This document shows, one piece after another, positions 43,592-54,704 of a stretch of 64,000 nucleotides of DNA. The position numbers and the translations under genes are program-made. The notes under the pieces were generated by a model that saw nothing but the letters and a program-made list of their open reading frames with translations, ran no database searches and was not told the origin of the DNA. Source of the stretch: Vicia villosa (lineage: Eukaryota > Streptophyta > Magnoliopsida > Fabales > Fabaceae); assembly GCF_029867415.1 (NCBI RefSeq), contig NC_081182.1:11600646-11664645 (forward strand), read 5' to 3'. Position 1 is the stretch's first letter; each line of letters starts with the position of its first letter.

Positions 43592-45031
43592 GCATAGTTG
43601 ACACATGCACACGAAGGAATGAGGACAAAGAAGCCAGCTTTTTGCATTAACTATAGAAACTTTTGTGTGAAATATTAATAATGTGTTATTTTAATTATTG
43701 AAATTAATTGAAATTTTTAGTATTAAACATGTGATTGAGATTTGAGATAACAGTAACCGCGTGTATCGGCGTGGTTTGTTCGGTGACATTTGAAGTGGAA
43801 TCTTTAAGTATCCATAGCTTTCTGGTTTTTAGGTACTGTTTTTTCATTTTCTAACAATAATTAATAACGCGTGTGAGTTGTATAATACAGAGATGTTAGT
43901 ATTTTCAACACTTGGAACTGAAAATTGGTTCGATTTATTTATAATTTCTAAGAGGATACTAATGTGAAAATCAAGAATTGATGATTTACTCTAAGAAGAT
44001 TTTGTAGAAATCAACACTCGTCCAAAATATTTTGACACTTCAGTTTAAAGTCAATGGTAATTTGCTTTAAATAAATTATTACTCGCATTACAGGCTGTGG
44101 ACTTTTTTTCATCTTAGCAGGAATTATTGAAAAAGCATTTTCGATGTGCCACTAGCGAACATAATGCCAATAATCATGTTCATATATGCTTTGATCATTC
44201 ATAAGACTGCTAGTATTAACGAGTAACGCCTCAGTTGTTGTTTAACAAAGACAAAATTATCAAAGGACAAACAGTGTTAAGAATTGCTGGTTGTGCTCTT
44301 GTATGTTTTCAAATTAGACACTTATTGAAATAGTTGGTTTCTTGTCCTTTATAAATCCAGGTTGTACAAAACTACCAAGTATTCTGTATATTATTAGTAC
44401 CAATAATAATAAAATACCGAATCCAATTATGCTTTATTTGAATGAGGGAAAATAAAATAAAATAAAGGTTAAATATATTTGTGTTTCTCATATTGTCAAT
44501 TTCACTTTTAGTTTTTTTTTTTATTTTAAAGAATTATTTTTTAATATTTTTCATCCACACTTTCAATCTCTCCTATTAACGTCAGTTAACAAAAAGCAAA
44601 CTTGGCACACCACGTGAAAGTTTTTTGGGATTGGGCATACGTATGACAATGCTAACATGACAAAGAAACTGATCTAACATGCATGATCAAGATCAACATC
44701 ATACTTAAACCCATAAAAATTCATAGTTAATAGGAATTCTAGTTTTGAAAAAATGAGTAGTCTGTTCATCTACAACATTCATGATAAAGATTTCAACTAT
44801 GTAATCGGACTTTCATTATATTTTGGGAATAAAATATTCATTTTGATCCTTTAACTGTATTTTTTTCTTTAGATTAGTCCCTTAATATTTTTTCCGTGTC
44901 ACTTTGATTTTTTAACTTTCAAAATATTTTATTTTAGTCATTTTTATCTAATTAGCAATGGAAAAACTTTAAAATCGATCATTAAATCAGTATCTAGTTA
45001 GTCAAAAATGACTAAAATGAAACATTTTAAA

Positions 45032-45236
45032 TAGGGATGGCAACGGGTCGGGTGCGGGTTTCACACTACCCAAACCCGCACCCGAAATTGGCACCCGAAC
45101 CCGAACCCAAACCCAAATACTGTTCGGGTGGAAAAACAACGCCCACACCCGCTGAGTTTCGGGTTTTTTCACCCAAACCCAAACCCGTAACAAAATACAC
45201 AAAATATATTTTTCCTACAACTTTCTAAAATATATT

Positions 45237-45292
<56 letters not shown>

Positions 45293-45519
45293 ATATATAA
45301 ATTATTTATATATATATATATATAAATATATATTTATATATATATAAGCGGGTGTGATTTTGGGTTTCGGGTGCGGGTTTCACACTACCCAAACCCAAAC
45401 ACGAAATATCGGGTGGCACCCGAACCCAAACCCAAACCCAGTCAACTCGGGTTTTCACCCGTTGACTCGGGTTCGAGTGCGGGTGGGTCCTGCGGGTTTG
45501 GGTCAGCTTTCCATCCCTA
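45032..45519. mobile_element. hAT-type non-autonomous element, 488 bp
   Basis: Termini 'tagggatggcaa' and the complement of 'tttccatcccta', with exact 8-bp direct repeats 'attttaaa' at 45024-45031 and 45520-45527. The subterminal parts are dense in 'cgggtgcgggttt' and 'acccgaacccaaaccc' words. The centre is a TA-rich microsatellite (45240-45345). Long frames here are translated repeats. Confidence 0.92.
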
Positions 45520-45593
45520 ATTTTAAAAGTTAAGGGATCAAGATGACACAAAAAAGAAATTAAGGAACCAATTTAAATCTAAGAGTGTGTTTG

Positions 45594-46142
45594 GATGAGG
45601 TAATTGAAAATTTTAAAGGAATTTAAGATTCAAAGCTATTCAAATGATTCAATTGAAATCTATTGATTTTTAAATTATTTTGTTTGGATGGAGTATTAAG
45701 ATGATTCATTGTTAGATTTTTGGAATTATTTTTTATAAAATCTAATTTTTTTGGACCAAATTAAAAAATTGAAAATTAGGGACCATTTTGCAATTTTTAA
45801 AAATTTGAACGATCAAATTATAAATTTAAAAAATTATTAACGACCAATATGCAATTTTTTGAAAATTTTTAGGGTCAATTTTGTAATTTTGAAAAATATG
45901 AGGATCAATTTGAAGAATAATAGTAACAAATATATTTTATGGAGTATGAATGAATTTCAAATTCTTTAGTTTTTGGTGTCATTTCAAAATGATTAAATTT
46001 AACTTAGATAAAATATTCTATAAATTTTCATCATTTTAACAATTCTTCATTTTTGTATCCAAACAATAAATTTTGTGCAAATCATTTTAAACTTTCTCAA
46101 AACATTACATTACCTCATTAAAATGCTTCATTCAAACACGGT
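45594..46142. mobile_element. MITE-like element, about 550 bp
   Basis: The left end 'gtgtgtttggatgaggtaat' is matched inverted by the right end (rc 'gtgtttgaatgaagcatttt' then 'aatgaggtaat'). The 6-bp direct repeat 'tctaag' flanks it (45588-45593 and 46143-46148). The interior has 'gaccaattt'-type words and no protein. Confidence 0.65.
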
Positions 46143-46379
46143 CTAAGTCTATGCGTATTGTTAAGGGACTAAAATGATATTTTATTTATTTTGAGCAAGA
46201 CATATTTATTATAGATGAAAATGGTTGTTTTGTGCTTCCTAGAAAATATTGAAACTCTTCTACGCTTTCAATTGTTAAAGGGAAAGTTTACCACGTACTT
46301 CCTGTTATTTGATGGGTGCATGATTTGGAGCTAGGCCAAATGTGTTTTGAAATTGATTCAAAGCATGTGGTGGATAATA

Positions 46380-47050
46380 TTTACTCTACTACACTTTCTC
46401 TCATGTTTCCATTTATCTTTAATATCAAACATACATTTTTTTTCTTTGTTTTTTCTTTCATTCTTTTTTTTTTCTTTGGGAACTAATTAGCCAATAGAAT
46501 AGAAAATGAGAGATAACACAAAAAAAAGGGCAAAATAAAAATAAGATCCATATCAAACTAGAAAGAATTTGGATAAAATTCATATATATTTAATGTAAAA
46601 AAGGATATGCACCGATAGTGTAAAATAGTTTTACACTATCAACCAATGACGATCATGAATCAGGACAAATCAAATTGAAAATTTAAAAAGACTTATATGA
46701 CATGACAGAACGTAATATTCTAATTGGATGACAGTGTAAAACTTTTTTATACTTCAGTGCATAACCATTAAATCCATATTTAATATCAACCATATTTTTT
46801 TTTTATTTGTTGTCTATTTCCTTGTTTTTATTTATTTATTTGTGGGCTAATCAACCATTGGACTAAAAAAAGAGAGATGCCAACACAAAAAGGGCAGGAA
46901 AAGAATTCATATCAAATTACAAAGAATTTGGATTATCTGCACTTTTTTCATGTTTCCATTTATCTTTAATATCAACTATACATATCTTTTTCTTTGTTGT
47001 TTATTTTTGTTTTTTATTTTTTATTTTTGAACTAATCAATCATTGGATCA
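46380..47050. repeat. Diverged direct repeats of about 150-400 bp
   Basis: 'catgtttccatttatcttta' 'atatcaa' occurs near 46404 and near 46949. 'agaaagaatttggat' with a preceding 'ccatatcaaa' occurs near 46560, and a variant near 46920. The gene-free region is a decayed duplication, later interrupted by the MITE at 46603-46765. Confidence 0.6.
46603..46765. mobile_element. MITE, about 163 bp
   Basis: The left end 'ggatatgcaccgatagtgta' is matched inverted by the right end (rc 'gttatgcactgaagtataaa'). 'gttttacactatcaaccaat' on the left pairs with 'attggatgacagtgtaaaac' on the right. The pattern is familiar from legume MITEs. I did not find a clear duplication. Confidence 0.75.
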
Positions 47051-47373
47051 GATTCTAAGTCGAATTGATTAGGTACCACAAATAACTGATTGTTTGAGTT
47101 TAATTTGAAAGATTTTGATAGAGAGTTTTTATCATTCATTAAGATGTTGTCATAATCGATTGTAGACTTATCCCGTATCTAATAGATTAAGTATTAGGTT
47201 TAAAAATTAGACAGTTCAAAAATTAACCCTAATCAATTTTATAGTTTCTAATTCATCTGGTTAGGCTCCAAAATACTTTTAGGTGATTTTATTTGAAAAA
47301 TAAAGGTTTCAAAAATAGTTTTAGTGAGTGTGTGATTTATCCATGTTACTTTACGAAAACGCTCTTGTGCTTT

Positions 47374-47443
47374 TTACAAAACACTGATCACCCAAACAGA
47401 CATGGGTAGGTAAACTTCCACACTTCTTCTCTTACACACTTTG
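47374..47443. repeat. 70-bp exact direct repeat, copy 1
   Basis: Begins 'ttacaaaacactgatcaccc' and ends 'ctcttacacactttg'. It is identical to 48118-48187, 744 bp downstream. Confidence 0.95.
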
Positions 47444-48117
47444 AAGCTTCAAGTCCTTTGCAGGATAAACCAATCATATGAGCACTTCACATTAATATTA
47501 ATGGAGATGAGGCTGGACATATCTTAAGTAGTTAAGTTAGATGTGATCATCAAATGATATCATTGGTGGTCATCAAACCCTAACTATTCAACTTTATTTA
47601 GAAGAATAGGTTGATCAACATCTTGTGCGTCTTTAACCGATTATATTGAACAAGTTTGAGCACTCGCTTGTATTTATGTGTTGTTGTCATCAAAGTCAAA
47701 TTACATTTTCAGGTGTTGTCATCATCAAAACCATAATGTTATAGGGGTAGACAAATCTTACATATCTATGAGCTTTGATCACTTACTGATTAAATCTGGA
47801 AGCAGATAATTCTACAAGTTAGACAATTAACTTGCTGAAAGTTGCAAAGCACTATTGGAGTCCATCTTGCATGGCCATTATCCAACCACCATCATTGTTG
47901 GATAAATAAAGGTTATACAAGTTAAAGTATTTCACACTAAGAAGTACTATTTTTTAATAAATGCCTTATAGGATTTACTTTATTTCATGTGTGCAGATTT
48001 TGAGTGAAATGATTTATATTTCTATGGATGACTAGGTCTAGAGGTACTCATTTTATCTAATTCTCTTAAGATTTTGTGAGATGCTTCTAGTCCATAGGTT
48101 TCTTCACCAAAAAATCA
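47444..48117. other. Non-coding spacer between the 70-bp copies
   Basis: No gene and no element ends recognised. Confidence 0.35.
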
Positions 48118-48187
48118 TTACAAAACACTGATCACCCAAACAGACATGGGTAGGTAAACTTCCACACTTCTTCTCTTACACACTTTG
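48118..48187. repeat. 70-bp exact direct repeat, copy 2
   Basis: Second identical copy; the match stops sharply on both sides. It is followed by 'taggtaaacac', which echoes 'taggtaaac' inside the repeat. Confidence 0.95.
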
Positions 48188-48589
48188 TAGGTAAACACAT
48201 TTTTTCTAGAGATGTTACTTAGATTCTTCTTTGATTTGAAATGTTGTATACTTTTCAAGTCGTTTTAACTTAACATTGTCAAGTTTTCTATCGCCAAACC
48301 TTACATTAATTTAATTTTTGACAATTAAAATTTCCTTTATTGTATTTTTTTTATGTTTTAAATCGTTCATAATATTCTAACAATACAAACATTTGTGTAT
48401 TTGAATTAAATTTGTTATAGTGTTCTTAATGTTCATGATATAACACATACATTCAAATTGATAAAAACAGAGGATTATCTATCTTTTTATAATTTATAAG
48501 AAGTCTTATTCAAAAGAGACTTTATGTGGATTCTATTTTAAATATAACTAATAATAAACACGTGAATGCACGGATTTTGGTCTAAGTAC

Positions 48590-49560
48590 ACATATTTGTT
48601 TCTATAATATATTTATTTTAAATAATAAGTTAAAAAAATATATATTTAAATCAATAATAATATTTTTCGTATATGAAAATATTTAAATTAATATTAAATT
48701 TTTTTCGCATATACTATTTTTGAATCATAAATATTTGGATCATAAATACTATCTTTCGTATATAAAAATATTCAGATCGATAATAAATTTTTTTCTGTAT
48801 ATAAATATTATTTATGTTTAGGTATTATTTACAAAATATCTGGATCAATAGTCAATTTTCGTATATAAAAATATTTAGATAAATAATATATTTTTTCCCG
48901 TATACCATTTTTTAATCAAAATTTTGTGGATCATAAATACCATTTTCTGTATATAAAAATATTTAGATTCAATAATAGATTTTTCCCGTATGTAAATATT
49001 ATTTATGTTTAGGTATCATTTACAAAAATAATTGTATCAATAGTAAATTTTCGAATATAAAAATATTTAGAGCAATAATATATTTTTTCCCGTATACCAT
49101 TTTTTAATCAAAATTTTGTGGATCATAAATACCATTTTTTGTATATAAAAATATCTAGATCAATAATAGATTTTTCCCGTATGTAAATATTATTTATGTT
49201 TAGGTATCATTTACAAAAATAATTGGATCAATAGTAAATTTTTTAATATAAAAATATTTATATTAATAATAGAATTTTTCCCAGTTACCATTTTTGGATC
49301 ATAAATATCAGCTTTCATATATAAAAATATTTAGATCAATAATAGATTTTTTCTCATATACAAATATTATTTATGTTTAGGTATCATTTACAAAAATATT
49401 TGGATTAATAGTAAATTTTCGTATATAAAAATATTTAGATCAATAATAAAAAAAATTTCCCGTATATAAAAATAACACCGTTTATAAAAATATTTGGATC
49501 AAATATATTTGACCCCGTAAACAAATATTAATTTTTGTAGGCATCATTTATAAATTTTTT
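48590..49560. repeat. AT-rich tandem array, about five units near 190 bp
   Basis: The sequence cycles through 'ttttcccgtatacca', 'ggatcataaata', 'tatataaaaatatttagat', 'tattatttatgtttaggtat' and 'catttacaaaaata' again and again. Equivalent points lie near 48705, 48901, 49093 and 49278, giving 185-196 bp spacing. Units have diverged by substitutions and small indels. It looks like a short satellite array or a tandemly amplified transposon part. Confidence 0.8.
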
Positions 49561-50175
49561 TGATTAATAATAGAATTTGACTTTGACTCATAACAAACAT
49601 TTGATACATAATTAGACTAATAACATGTATTTTATAAACTAATTTACTTGTGAATTAAAAAAAGAGAATAATAATCCTACACCAAAAGAGTATAATTATT
49701 TTACATATGCAAAAAATAAATTTTGGACACAAAATATCTTCAAAATTGTACAATTTAATTGCAAAAGTACAATTTAGAATCAAAAATATAATTTAGTTGC
49801 AAAAGTACAATTTTAAACCAAAAGTACAATTTAGTTGCAAAAAGTACATTTTTAACATAAAATGCTCTCAAAATGATGAGGTAACGGACAAAGACAAAAT
49901 ATTAAAATTGTATTTTTCATAACATCTAATTTGCTTATATTATAAATACTGCAATATTTATAATTTGCTTATATTATAAATACTGCAATATTTATTTTAG
50001 TGTTTAAATTGGAATACATTTTTGAACAACGACTATTATTAAACCTATTACTAAATAAATACATTACATATTTTTTGTAAAAAATTTACAACTAACACTT
50101 TACATTGATTTTAATTTTTAATTATTTTTATAAAATAAAGTTCAAGTGTGGATTTTGAGAGCACACAAGATAATA
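49561..50175. other. AT-rich spacer with short 'aaaagtacaattt' repeats
   Basis: 'gcaaaagtacaattta' and variants occur about four times between 49760 and 49850, and 'tttgcttatattataaatac' 'tgcaatattta' twice near 49930 and 49963. No gene. Confidence 0.5.
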
Positions 50176-51719
50176 ATAGTACTCAAAGCATCTTCAATGT
50201 TGATTTTTTTTAAGGAAATTTCTTTTCCTACCTCCCTCTTTTCTTGGTCACCTCTGGTGAAAAATCTAAAATACTCTCACTTCGGAAATGCATTTCCGAA
50301 ACGCTTTTTTTTTTGAAAATTTGTCTTATTTCGGAAATGCACTTCCGAAAACACGAAAAAAAAGGTGTTTTCGGAGATGCATTTCCGAAAACTCCTCTTT
50401 TTTGGGTTTTCAGAGATGCATTTCCGAAAACACCCTTTTTTGGGTTTTCGGAGATGCATTTCCGAAAACATCTTTTTTTGGGAGGGGTGTCTTCGGAGAT
50501 GCATATCCAAAATATTCCAAGACTAAATTGGTCTTGGAATGTTTCGGATATATACTTCCGAAAGAATTCAATAATTATTAAAAAATTAAAATCAAGGTGA
50601 ATCAATATAATTAATAGGTATAAAATCAAGGTGAATCAATAAAATGAAGGTGAATCAATAAAATCAAGGTGAATCAAAATTTCCTAAACAATTTTAAAGT
50701 TAAAAATTATTTTTAACTTATATAAATCAAAAACATTTTAATTCCATAAGTAAATTTTGAATTATATAGAATTAAATATAAAATTTATTCATTAAATAAA
50801 ATTAAGACAAAATCTTTTTTTAATTTTTTTAAACTAAATAAAAAATTATAACTCATTTTTAATTATGAATCAGAATAGAAATATATAAATATATAATAAT
50901 TATTATTAATTTTGTAAGTCAAATATATAAATATATAATATATAAATATATAATAATTAATATATAAATATATAAATATATAATAATTATTATAAATTAA
51001 AACACTCATTTTTTTAATTTTTATAATTATTATATAAATATATAAATATATTTATAATTAATATATAATAATTTTTAAATAAATATATAATAATTTTTAT
51101 AAATATATAATAATTATTATAATTATTATATAAATATATAAATTAAAACACTCATTTTTTTAATTTTTTTTTAAATACATAATAATTATTATAAATATAT
51201 AAATATATAAATAAAAAATTATAACTCATTTTGTAAGTGAAATTATTTTAGTTTTTTGAATTAAAATTATTTTAAATTTTAAAATATGAATAAGAATAGA
51301 AATATATAATAATTATTATTCATAACTCATAAATTATATCAAAATATATAATTATTATTATTCATTACTCATAATTTATATCAAATTTATGATATATGAA
51401 TTAATTAATATCCTAAAATTAATTTTTGGGATTTTTAGATTTTTTTTTTTGTTTTTACGGAGATGCATCTCCGAATTAATCAAAATTCTAATTTTTGGGA
51501 TTTTTTCGGAAATGCACTTCCGAAGTCCGGAAAAATTTAGAAAAAAAAATTGTTCGAAAATACATTTCCGAGGCAGGGGTAAAGTGGGGTTTTCGCTGGG
51601 GATGACCCCATAGGGAGGTGGGTAAAGAAATTTTCTTTTTTAAAGGTTTTTCAGCTGACAAAAAGTTGCGGTACTAATTCTTTTCATTGGAGATTACCAG
51701 CATGACAAACAGTACTAGT
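50176..51719. mobile_element. TIR element with subterminal palindromic repeats
   Basis: The outer ends 'tagtact' - 'cttcaatg' and (rc) 'tagtactg' - 'ctccaatg' pair. Inside them 'gaaatttcttttcctacctc' pairs with the complement of 'gaggtgggtaaagaaatttt'. From 50278 to 50560 a unit built on the palindrome 'tcggaaatgcatttccgaa' recurs about seven times, 20-45 bp apart; three more lie near 51460-51570. The centre is extremely AT-rich. There is no transposase. Frames of 80-130 residues across the repeats on both strands are translated palindromes. Confidence 0.65.
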
Positions 51720-52260
51720 TTTTTAGAGTTTAAACAAGTTTCTTCAAGCTGATTTGATTTAATGAATCCTAAAAAGAATCCAAAATGAGTAGTACTATAA
51801 TAGATGCTCTTAAGGTTCACATAGGCATTGAAAGTTATACTCACAACTTTTTATTGTACAAATAAACTCTTTATCAAAGTCAGTTTTCATTAACAATTTT
51901 AAAATAAATTAAAACTCAATAGACTCATCAATTAAAAATTGAAATAATAATTTCAGAATACCGTGTTCAAATATCTCTAGTTCAGATTTTACCCGTATGG
52001 CTTAATCGCCTTGTCCTCTCCTAATAATAATATTAAAAAAAAAGTCTTGCTAAGCTTGTGTTTTAAAATCATAATATTTTAAAGTCTTGATAAATAAAGT
52101 CTATTTTAAGAAACCAGATTTTTAATGTATTGATAACTGTAGAAGTATGGATATGGATGGGTCAAAGTGAACATGTGTTGCATGGCATGAAGTTATGTTG
52201 CCACGTAAACACCAAAGACACTCGTCAAATTTACAAGGCCAAATGAAAATCTACATAATA
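51720..52260. other. Spacer and possible promoter of the LEA-like gene
   Basis: AT-rich. 'gccacgtaaac' (about 52200) and 'acacacgtagt' (about 52261) hold ACGT cores like ABA-response elements, and 'ttgcatggcatg' near 52176 resembles an RY (seed) element. No clear TATA box. Confidence 0.35.
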
Positions 52261-52337
52261 CACACGTAGTAAGGAGTGGTGGCATCAACTTTGTGGTGTC
52301 AAATGTTAGAGAAGCATTGAAACAGTCATCATCAGAA

Positions 52338-52601
52338 ATGGAGAAACAGATTGAGGAAGAAAAAAAACTGGGAGAAGGACCTCAAATATCAAGGATGGAG
52401 CCAGTGACAGAAGGTGCCTACGGTGGTGGAATGTACGGTACAGAAAAAAATCAACAAGAAAAACAAACAAAACCGCCGGCAAGTGATACACAAAGTGCTG
52501 ATGGACCAGTTGAAAAGAACACTATGAAGCCCAAGCATAATCCTCCTCCTTCATCTGGGGATCGTGATATAGATATCACTGGCCAATCTTATATTCAGTA
52601 A
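52338..52601 (+). CDS. Small hydrophilic LEA-like protein
   Basis: A single frame encodes a hydrophilic product rich in Glu, Lys, Gly, Pro and Gln, without hydrophobic segments. It includes EKQIEEEKKLGEG, TEGAYGGGMYGTE, PPASDTQSADGP, PPPSSGDRD and the end DITGQSYIQ. This composition is typical of late-embryogenesis or dehydration proteins, which protect cells during drying. I do not place it in a numbered LEA group. The first in-frame ATG is at 52338 (87 residues). The frame is open upstream to 52293, including REALKQSSSE, but the codon there is GTG, which plants do not normally use. Either the start is at 52338, an ancestral ATG has mutated, or a first exon lies upstream (a possible acceptor 'gttag' is at 52308-52312). 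Confidence 0.55.
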   Translation: MEKQIEEEKKLGEGPQISRMEPVTEGAYGGGMYGTEKNQQEKQTKPPASDTQSADGPVEKNTMKPKHNPPPSSGDRDIDITGQSYIQ

Positions 52602-53343
52602 CAAAATATATAACATGTAAATATATTAGCTAGTAGATATTGTATTTCCTTTTTGTTGGTTTATTTCATGTTTTTCTTTTTTTATTTTGCATACTTGGTG
52701 GTGGTGGATACAGTTCTTATCATAATTTTCCTTTTTTCTTACTCAATACTTACTTGTAAGGATCAAATTAAAATATCAAGCACTAGCTTAACTCTTAATA
52801 TTCAGTTTTGGGTTTCTCGGCACATTTTGAGAAATTTTTATCTATCTATAACAACAACAAAATAAATATAATCATCCCTAAAATAAATAGTCCTCAAAAT
52901 CTCCCAAATTTATAAACCATTATTCATACAATACATTGTCTTCAAAATCTTTTAAATGTTCCTATATATATATTTTACTTATCCTAATCCTTCCTCACTA
53001 AAACTGGAAAGAGTTTTTTTTTTAACTAAATAAAGAAAGAGTTTTTTTTAATTAAATAAAAAATATAATTAAAAAAGATTTTTTTTTAACTAAATATATA
53101 TCTCTTTTGGGATATATATTTTAATAGTCAATATAGTTAAGATTTTCTTAACTTCAGCAGACAGCATTACTATCATTGTTGGAAATCTTCTTCAAGGAGT
53201 TTCAATCTCATACTTCTCGAGATAGTCTTTATTAAATCTCTAAATAGTGGTTTAGTTAATAAATCAATTATAGCTCGTGTGTAGAAAAATTTATCTAAAT
53301 AACCAAGTTTTTAAGTTTTAATATCAAACTAATCAACTTTTTT
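52602..53343. other. 3' flank and AT-rich spacer
   Basis: No gene. 'ttttttttaactaaataa' type words repeat near 53018, 53045 and 53080. Confidence 0.4.
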
Positions 53344-54100
53344 CACTACTGTAAAACGTGTAAACAACACCATGTTCACTACGGTTTTTCACCACACCGT
53401 GGTGACATTTCTAAAATAAGGTGTTACTATATTATTTTTGTTTTTTGACTAGAAATTAATTGTATATAACAATGGTTGAGCAGTCAACCGTGGTAAAACC
53501 ATCAAGCTTTCTGGGGTTCGAACTTCGACGTCATCATATATATCATACATTCCACCGTTGTGATATACTTATAATAAATAAATACTTATCAATACAGTTG
53601 GTAGATAACTATTGTGAAATAATTTATATATATAAGCGAAATAACTCTCACTTACTGACAATAGTGTCGTTTCCTTCACAGTGAAATTCTAGCATCCATT
53701 TTGTCTCTTCTTCTTCTTCATTAGCCGTAAATCTTGTGCTTCATACGTAAAGCTTTCTTCTTATATCTTATTGTTAGATAGTTCTCTATTATCTCGTTTG
53801 TTGCATGTTGTTTTTGTTGATTAATTGTTCTCATTTTTTTCATATTTGTCTTCACTACCTTAACAAAGACCATACTTTGACTATGGTACATATTGTTTGT
53901 GTAGCTATGGAAAAAAGTACAAGAAGCATGAAGCTATTGACAAATAAGTTTGTGTTTTCACATGTTGATAACTTTCATGGTTATTGTAGGACTCAACAAG
54001 AACAATACATTTTAGTTAATGAAGAAACAACAGTGGCAACAAATTTCATCTAGTTTGAGAAGCAATGATAAGAAACATAAAAAGTATGAAGTTGTTGTGT
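53344..54100 (+). mobile_element. Possible CACTA terminus without partner
   Basis: 'cactactgtaaaacgtgtaa' is followed by 'caacaccatgttcactacgg', 'accacaccgtggtg' and 'gcagtcaaccgtggta'. This is the manner of a CACTA end with short inverted subterminal repeats. I found no matching right end within the window. It may be a broken element or a chance resemblance. Confidence 0.3.
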
Positions 54101-54704
54101 AAGCTTCTTCCTTCTTATATTTCTTTTGCATAGCTTTACAAACTAGATGAACTTCAGAATTGATTCACGTTCCACGATTAGTTTCAATAAAATGTATGCC
54201 CTGGAAATTTATAATATATATATCCTTTTCATTGCTCACAAATTTATAATATCTGATTTTGTTGTATGGTGTTGTTTGAGTTTATTATATAATATGTAGA
54301 TTGCTTGTTTTTCATACACCGCACTTAAAATACATTCATTTAAATTGACATAGATACTATAATCTGACAATTAAATTGTATTTGAAACCAACTTAAAGAA
54401 ATCATTGTTTTCGGATTGCATGTGTCTCATAATTCATTTGATGTTCTTTTACATATAGATTATAGTATAATTATTTATCTCCTCAGATGCATCGTTGTCT
54501 TCGATTAATGATAAGTTTCACTATTTTTATTTTGATGGTAAAAAATATGAGACGCCAATTCAATTGGCGCCTCCTCTTTAATATTGTTTTTTTGTTTGAA
54601 ACATGATTATATTGGGAATTATGGAGAAAGGTTTGTTAGTTTGGTATTAAAACTTAAAAACTTAGTTATTTACAAAAAGAATTCCTCGATCGTATGTATG
54701 TTAG

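Larger units (their letters stand above)
42355..44408. repeat. Right arm of the roughly 2 kb inverted duplication
   Basis: Reverse-complement counterpart of 30108-32112. It covers the second DUF241 gene, its promoter (to about 44300) and its 3' flank with 'gagtattgatgataggggg'. Indels are few, for example near 43690 and 44010-44110. Confidence 0.9.
44828..46191. mobile_element. Outer TIR element with two elements nested in it
   Basis: The left end 'aataaaatattcattttgat' 'cctttaac' is matched inverted by the right end 'gttaagggactaaaatgata' 'ttttatt'. Inner words 'cccttaa', 'gtgtcactttgat' and 'ttaagggatcaagatgacac' also pair. Between the matching parts lie the elements at 45032-45519 and 45594-46142. 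Removing both leaves a 'tttggtcccttaa'-type TIR element of about 300 bp. Confidence 0.6.

Noticed and set aside
45002..45551. Pro/Lys- and Trp/Val-rich frames
   Set aside because: They translate the 'cccgaaccc' repeats of the element at 45032-45519.
50228..50629. 133- and 118-residue overlapping frames rich in KCISE / EMHFRK
   Set aside because: Both strands are open because the DNA is a ladder of palindromes; not a gene.
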